A stretch of 64,000 bases of DNA from Diphasiastrum complanatum. Taxonomy: Eukaryota; Streptophyta; Lycopodiopsida; Lycopodiales; Lycopodiaceae. Below are positions 61,037-64,000 of this stretch, in pieces. The notes beneath the pieces were generated by a model, which was not told the origin of the DNA, did no database searches, and saw only the letters and a list, made by a program, of their open reading frames with translations. The position numbers were made by a program, and so were the translations under genes. The stretch is from the NCBI GenBank assembly GCA_029204225.1, contig CM055095.1:53387476-53451475 (forward strand), in the 5' to 3' direction. Position 1 is the first letter of the stretch. Each line of letters starts with the position of its first letter.

Positions 61037-62330
61037 GTTCAGTGTGATGCCTTAATAGATAGCAAAGCATGTTTTCCTTGTAAACTTACATTGAATATGA
61101 AGTCAAGGAAATGGAAATGTCTTCATAATGTATTTTTTGTTGGTTTAATAAGGTCATGAATGATGTGTTCATTCATAATGTTAAAGATTGTAAATTTCTA
61201 ATTTTAAAGGCAAGTTGTAAACTTTTTATGAGAATAAGTGAAGCATCCAAAGTGGACACTTATATCCATAAGCAAGTAGTTAGCCTTATTGAGATGGAAA
61301 TACTTCTTGATTTCAATATTAGAAAAATCATGCCAAGTTGTTGTGATTTTTGGACTTATGGTTCTAGCATAAGTAGTGTTGATAATCATATGAAGTGCAC
61401 ATTATATGATCATGTTTGTTGTGATCATTTTGAGACATGGAGGTCTCGGATTTCCATCAAGGAGGAGCACCAAGGAGTTGATCTTGAGGAGTCATCTTGA
61501 GGTTCAAGTGTGCCAAGGATTGAGGAGGAGAGTCCTTCTCAAGTTATGATTACAAGAAGAATATCAAGAGACATGGTTGAGCTCATATGGCTCACATTTC
61601 AAGGGAAAGAGAAGCACATTTCAAGTGGTATACATCTCATGCTTGCTTCTCTTATGTCATTTGGTGAATCAATTTGCTTTAGTGAGACTTTTGCATCTCA
61701 AAGTTGGAGTAAAGCAATACTAGTTGAGTATGATGTCTCTCTTGAGAACATAGTTGATGTTCTTAATGATTTGAAATTGATTTTAGATCAATTAGAAAGC
61801 AAATGGTTATTTCATCAAATGTATGCTCTTGAGTCTTGCAAGAGCAAGAGTGAGTTGTCCACTCATAGTGTGAAAATTTGTCTTTTTTCATGTATTGAGG
61901 CAAATTGTAAACTCTTTATAAGAGAAAGTGAATCATCCTCTAAGGAAACTTATCTCCATAATGAAGTTTCTAGCCTCATTAGATATGAGATTAGCATGGT
62001 AACCAAACATGAAGATATGATGCAAACTCTTTGTTACTATAGCATGCATAGTCTTGCCAATGTTGATAAGCCTAAGTCTCGAGATCTTGGCAACATGATG
62101 TTGGATCTTTGTGATCCTCATGAGTCAAGAAGGACTCTTTATTTTCTCATGGAGTTGCAGATATTTTCAAGGAGGAGGAGCTTTTGGATCAACCATATGC
62201 TTCAAGGATGGAACAAATCAATCAAGTATTGCAAAGCTCTCAAGTTCATCAAAGAAGTCAACATCAAAGAGGCACTATCATGGATATGGTGATTTCGGAT
62301 TGACATCAAACTCATTGGCTGATCTTCACA
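60960..62330 (+). repeat. ~690-bp tandem duplication, two units
   Basis: AAGGCAATACTAGTTCAGTG at ~61026 matches AAAGCAATACTAGTTGAGTA at ~61712, and GGCAAGTTGTAAACT at ~61209 matches GGCAAATTGTAAACT at ~61900. The order is kept over the whole units, period 686-691 bp. Ancient, with many substitutions. Confidence 0.8.
61510..62292 (+). CDS. unknown ORF in the second duplicated unit
   Basis: 260 residues, no family recognised. Residues around 130-195 (ANCKLFIRESESSSKETYLH, then EVSSLIRYEI, ending SLANVDKPK) have a counterpart in the 114-residue frame 61156-61500 of the first unit (ASCKLFMRISEASKVDTYIH, VVSLIEMEI, SISSVDNHMK). The similarity holds at protein level, but unit 1 contains a frameshift. 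It sits between gag-like knuckles and the 3' LTR, where pol would be. It may be degenerate pol-spacer or a captured sequence. Confidence 0.35.
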   Translation: MPRIEEESPSQVMITRRISRDMVELIWLTFQGKEKHISSGIHLMLASLMSFGESICFSETFASQSWSKAILVEYDVSLENIVDVLNDLKLILDQLESKWLFHQMYALESCKSKSELSTHSVKICLFSCIEANCKLFIRESESSSKETYLHNEVSSLIRYEISMVTKHEDMMQTLCYYSMHSLANVDKPKSRDLGNMMLDLCDPHESRRTLYFLMELQIFSRRRSFWINHMLQGWNKSIKYCKALKFIKEVNIKEALSWIW

Positions 62331-62419
62331 CCTTTGAACCAGCAAGGATCAATATTTTAAGACCAATTCAGCCCATGGAGTCAAGCTTAACATCATCATG
62401 CTTTTATCAAGTTAGTTTT

Positions 62420-62428
62420 GACGAGGAG
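62420..62428 (+). promoter_or_regulatory. polypurine tract
   Basis: GACGAGGAG directly before the 3' LTR start TGTAAAATTGG. Confidence 0.6.
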
Positions 62429-62900
62429 TGTAAAATTGGCAAAAGCTAACTTGATCAACTCTTGTAAATACCATTATGACTAGTACATATCATCATTAGA
62501 CATGTGTGGAGACTGTTCCCACATGTGAAATAAATGCATTTATCATTTATATGAGTCATATAGGTTGTACATACCATTTCATCTGAGATCTAGTGGCTAA
62601 AATGGCCAAAATCTAGTTTTCTAGCTATATGCCACTTGGCATCATTTTATTGGTAGGAAAAGCTATTTCACATGGATAGGAGTGATATCACACGTGCCAA
62701 GGACTGCTCACATGTGTGAAAACATCAGTAGTAGGTGAGATCCAACTTGTAATAGATATTTGTGCAAGTCCCTATAAATTAGGAAAATTGCCTAAAATCA
62801 AGGGAGGTGGCTATAAGTTAGGAAACTTGGTCCATGTGCCATATTGATGATTATTGGTGGATCCTTTGATGAGTAGGCACTCTCACACGTGCCAAATCAG
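62429..62900 (+). repeat. 3' LTR of non-autonomous element (right end uncertain)
   Basis: Starts TGTAAAATTGGC. Contains CACGTG at 62691 and 62886 and a TATATATGG TATA-like site near 62934 just beyond the listed end. Related to the minus-strand LTR at 47835-48284. Confidence 0.7.
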
Positions 62901-63750
62901 CTGAGTAAGCATCAGCTCTTGTGTATATATGGTGGCTTATTTGGCCATAATTGACAAAAAAGCTAAATCTTGGTTTTGGAGCGATTCTAGTGTTTTCTCT
63001 CTATTTGTCTTGTGATTTTATGCTTCTAATGGTTTCTAAGCTTAGTGTACTTAATTATTTGCTGGTAGTCCATACTCTGACAGGTCTTCACAAGTGTGAA
63101 ACCAACAAGTACAAGTTTTGATCATATTTGATTGTTCTTGTTAGATTTGTTGATGTAGATTTGATCTAGTGCTATCTAATCTTGTGTAGATTGGTAGATC
63201 AATCTAATCTAACACCCAATCACACTTGTGGTTCTGATTTGGATCCATTCTTGGTCCTTTTTGCTGTACTTTGACAGTCTGCTGCTTGTTGTCGACTCCT
63301 TTGGTATTGATGCTCCTAGTATATTTAGATTCTGGAGCTCCTTTGCTGATGACCTGTTGACATTCTCCATTGTAGTTGGTGGCTCGACTCCACTGTCTAA
63401 TATCCTTTATGCTCTTGTGATAGCTAGAATCGGTTAGAAAAATCTTAACTGGAATCTTCTAGCATGCCCCCACTGCGAATTTGGTGACAGTCCCATGGCA
63501 CCTACGTATGATGTCGTTGACTGGCGTGCGTGGCGATGTGAAACCGTGAGGCCGTAATGAATGAAGGCAAAGGGGGATAGCCAAGAGGGGGAAATGAGAA
63601 TTGGTGAATAGTGAGGAAAAAAATTTCGGCGACAATTAGCGATAGAAGAGGGGGGAGATAGAGAAGGTGTATGTTACCAGAAGAGATGGGGGAAACCAAA
63701 AGAGAAAATAAAAAAGAGAAAATGAAAGGAACGGAGAAAAACAAGAAAAT
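62901..63750. other. LTR continuation or intergenic sequence
   Basis: Probable transcription start region of the LTR near 62930-63000, then unassigned sequence. No gene. Confidence 0.35.
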
Positions 63751-63961
63751 AAAAGTGAGTCCTTGAATGATTTTTGTGGGATTTTTTAAAATAAAAATAA
63801 TAATAATGATACACAGAGGATGGATTGGCGATTCATTGAGCCTGTTCGATTTGTTAAAAGTGAGCCCTTGAATGTTTTTTGTGGGATTTTTAAAAAATAA
63901 AAATAATAATAATAATACACAGAGGATGGATTGGCGATTCATTGAGCTTGTTCAATTTGTT
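63751..63961. repeat. ~105-bp tandem duplication
   Basis: Two adjacent copies (63751-63855 and 63856-63961) beginning AAAAGTGAG and containing an AATAATAAT tract and GAGGATGGATTGGCGATTC. The minus-strand 146-residue frame across it is low-complexity and not a believable gene. Confidence 0.92.
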
Positions 63962-64000
63962 TGCCCTTCTTGTCTTTATCATCTCGGATCTTATGATTGG

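Larger units (their letters stand above)
58628..62900 (+). mobile_element. non-autonomous LTR element lacking pol
   Basis: A 177-bp block starting TGTTAAAATTGGCAAAAGC (58628-58804) is directly repeated at 62429-62604, where it is preceded by a purine tract (62420-62428). Between them lie a degenerate leader array, a gag-like zinc-knuckle frame and a ~690-bp tandem duplication; no protease site, RT or integrase was found. The 5' LTR is incomplete or has diverged after 58804, and no PBS was identified. The right end of the 3' LTR is uncertain (62900 is approximate; could reach 63220). Fits a gag-only class such as TR-GAG. Confidence 0.65.

Noticed and set aside
63502-63942. 146-residue minus-strand ORF
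   Set aside because: Low-complexity translation of a tandem duplication.

Overview
This is nuclear DNA of a land plant with a large, repeat-rich genome. The evidence is nested LTR retrotransposons, spliced GT-AG genes of plant families, telo-box motifs, and primer-binding sites matching plant initiator tRNA-Met and tRNA-Asp. The cytosolic malate dehydrogenase and the RH7-type helicase differ from the flowering-plant proteins I know at many non-catalytic positions. I lean towards a gymnosperm or fern, but only weakly.

Only three loci look like host genes. A small unknown membrane protein on the minus strand (4533-5039) has an intron in its 5' UTR. A complete 15-exon DEAD-box RNA helicase of the plant RH7/PRH75 (DDX21-like) type runs 38038-45537 and gives 712 residues. 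A complete 7-exon cytosolic NAD-malate dehydrogenase runs 51501-54830 and gives 331 residues. All exon phases in both spliced genes close without a frameshift.

The rest is layered retrotransposon material. 1-8660 holds decayed Ty1/copia and Ty3/gypsy fragments. 8661-21111 is a truncated plus-strand gypsy element split by a younger minus-strand gypsy element (9916-18944, 5-bp target duplication ACCAC). The inner element has a tRNA-Asp primer site, a leader full of alternating inverted decamers, and an inverted protease segment. 21112-26107 is a pair of same-family LTRs facing each other across 4 kb of non-coding DNA. 26108-31673 has another LTR/primer-site candidate, a gag-protease-only gypsy remnant, a SINE-like block and a foldback structure. 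31674-37186 is a copia element with complete ends (target duplication TATTA) just upstream of the helicase gene.

The stretch between helicase and malate dehydrogenase carries tandem duplications, an hAT-type MITE with an 8-bp duplication, a solo-type LTR rich in CACGTG, copia scraps and a 32-bp minisatellite close to the dehydrogenase promoter. 55-64 kb holds copia scraps, a perfect (CT)80 tract and a non-autonomous LTR element. In that element a degenerate leader array, a gag-like zinc-knuckle ORF and an unrecognised ~690-bp duplicated coding segment replace pol.

No rRNA, tRNA, CRISPR or operon is present. The most unusual signals are the leader arrays of the two retroelements and the duplicated unknown ORF.
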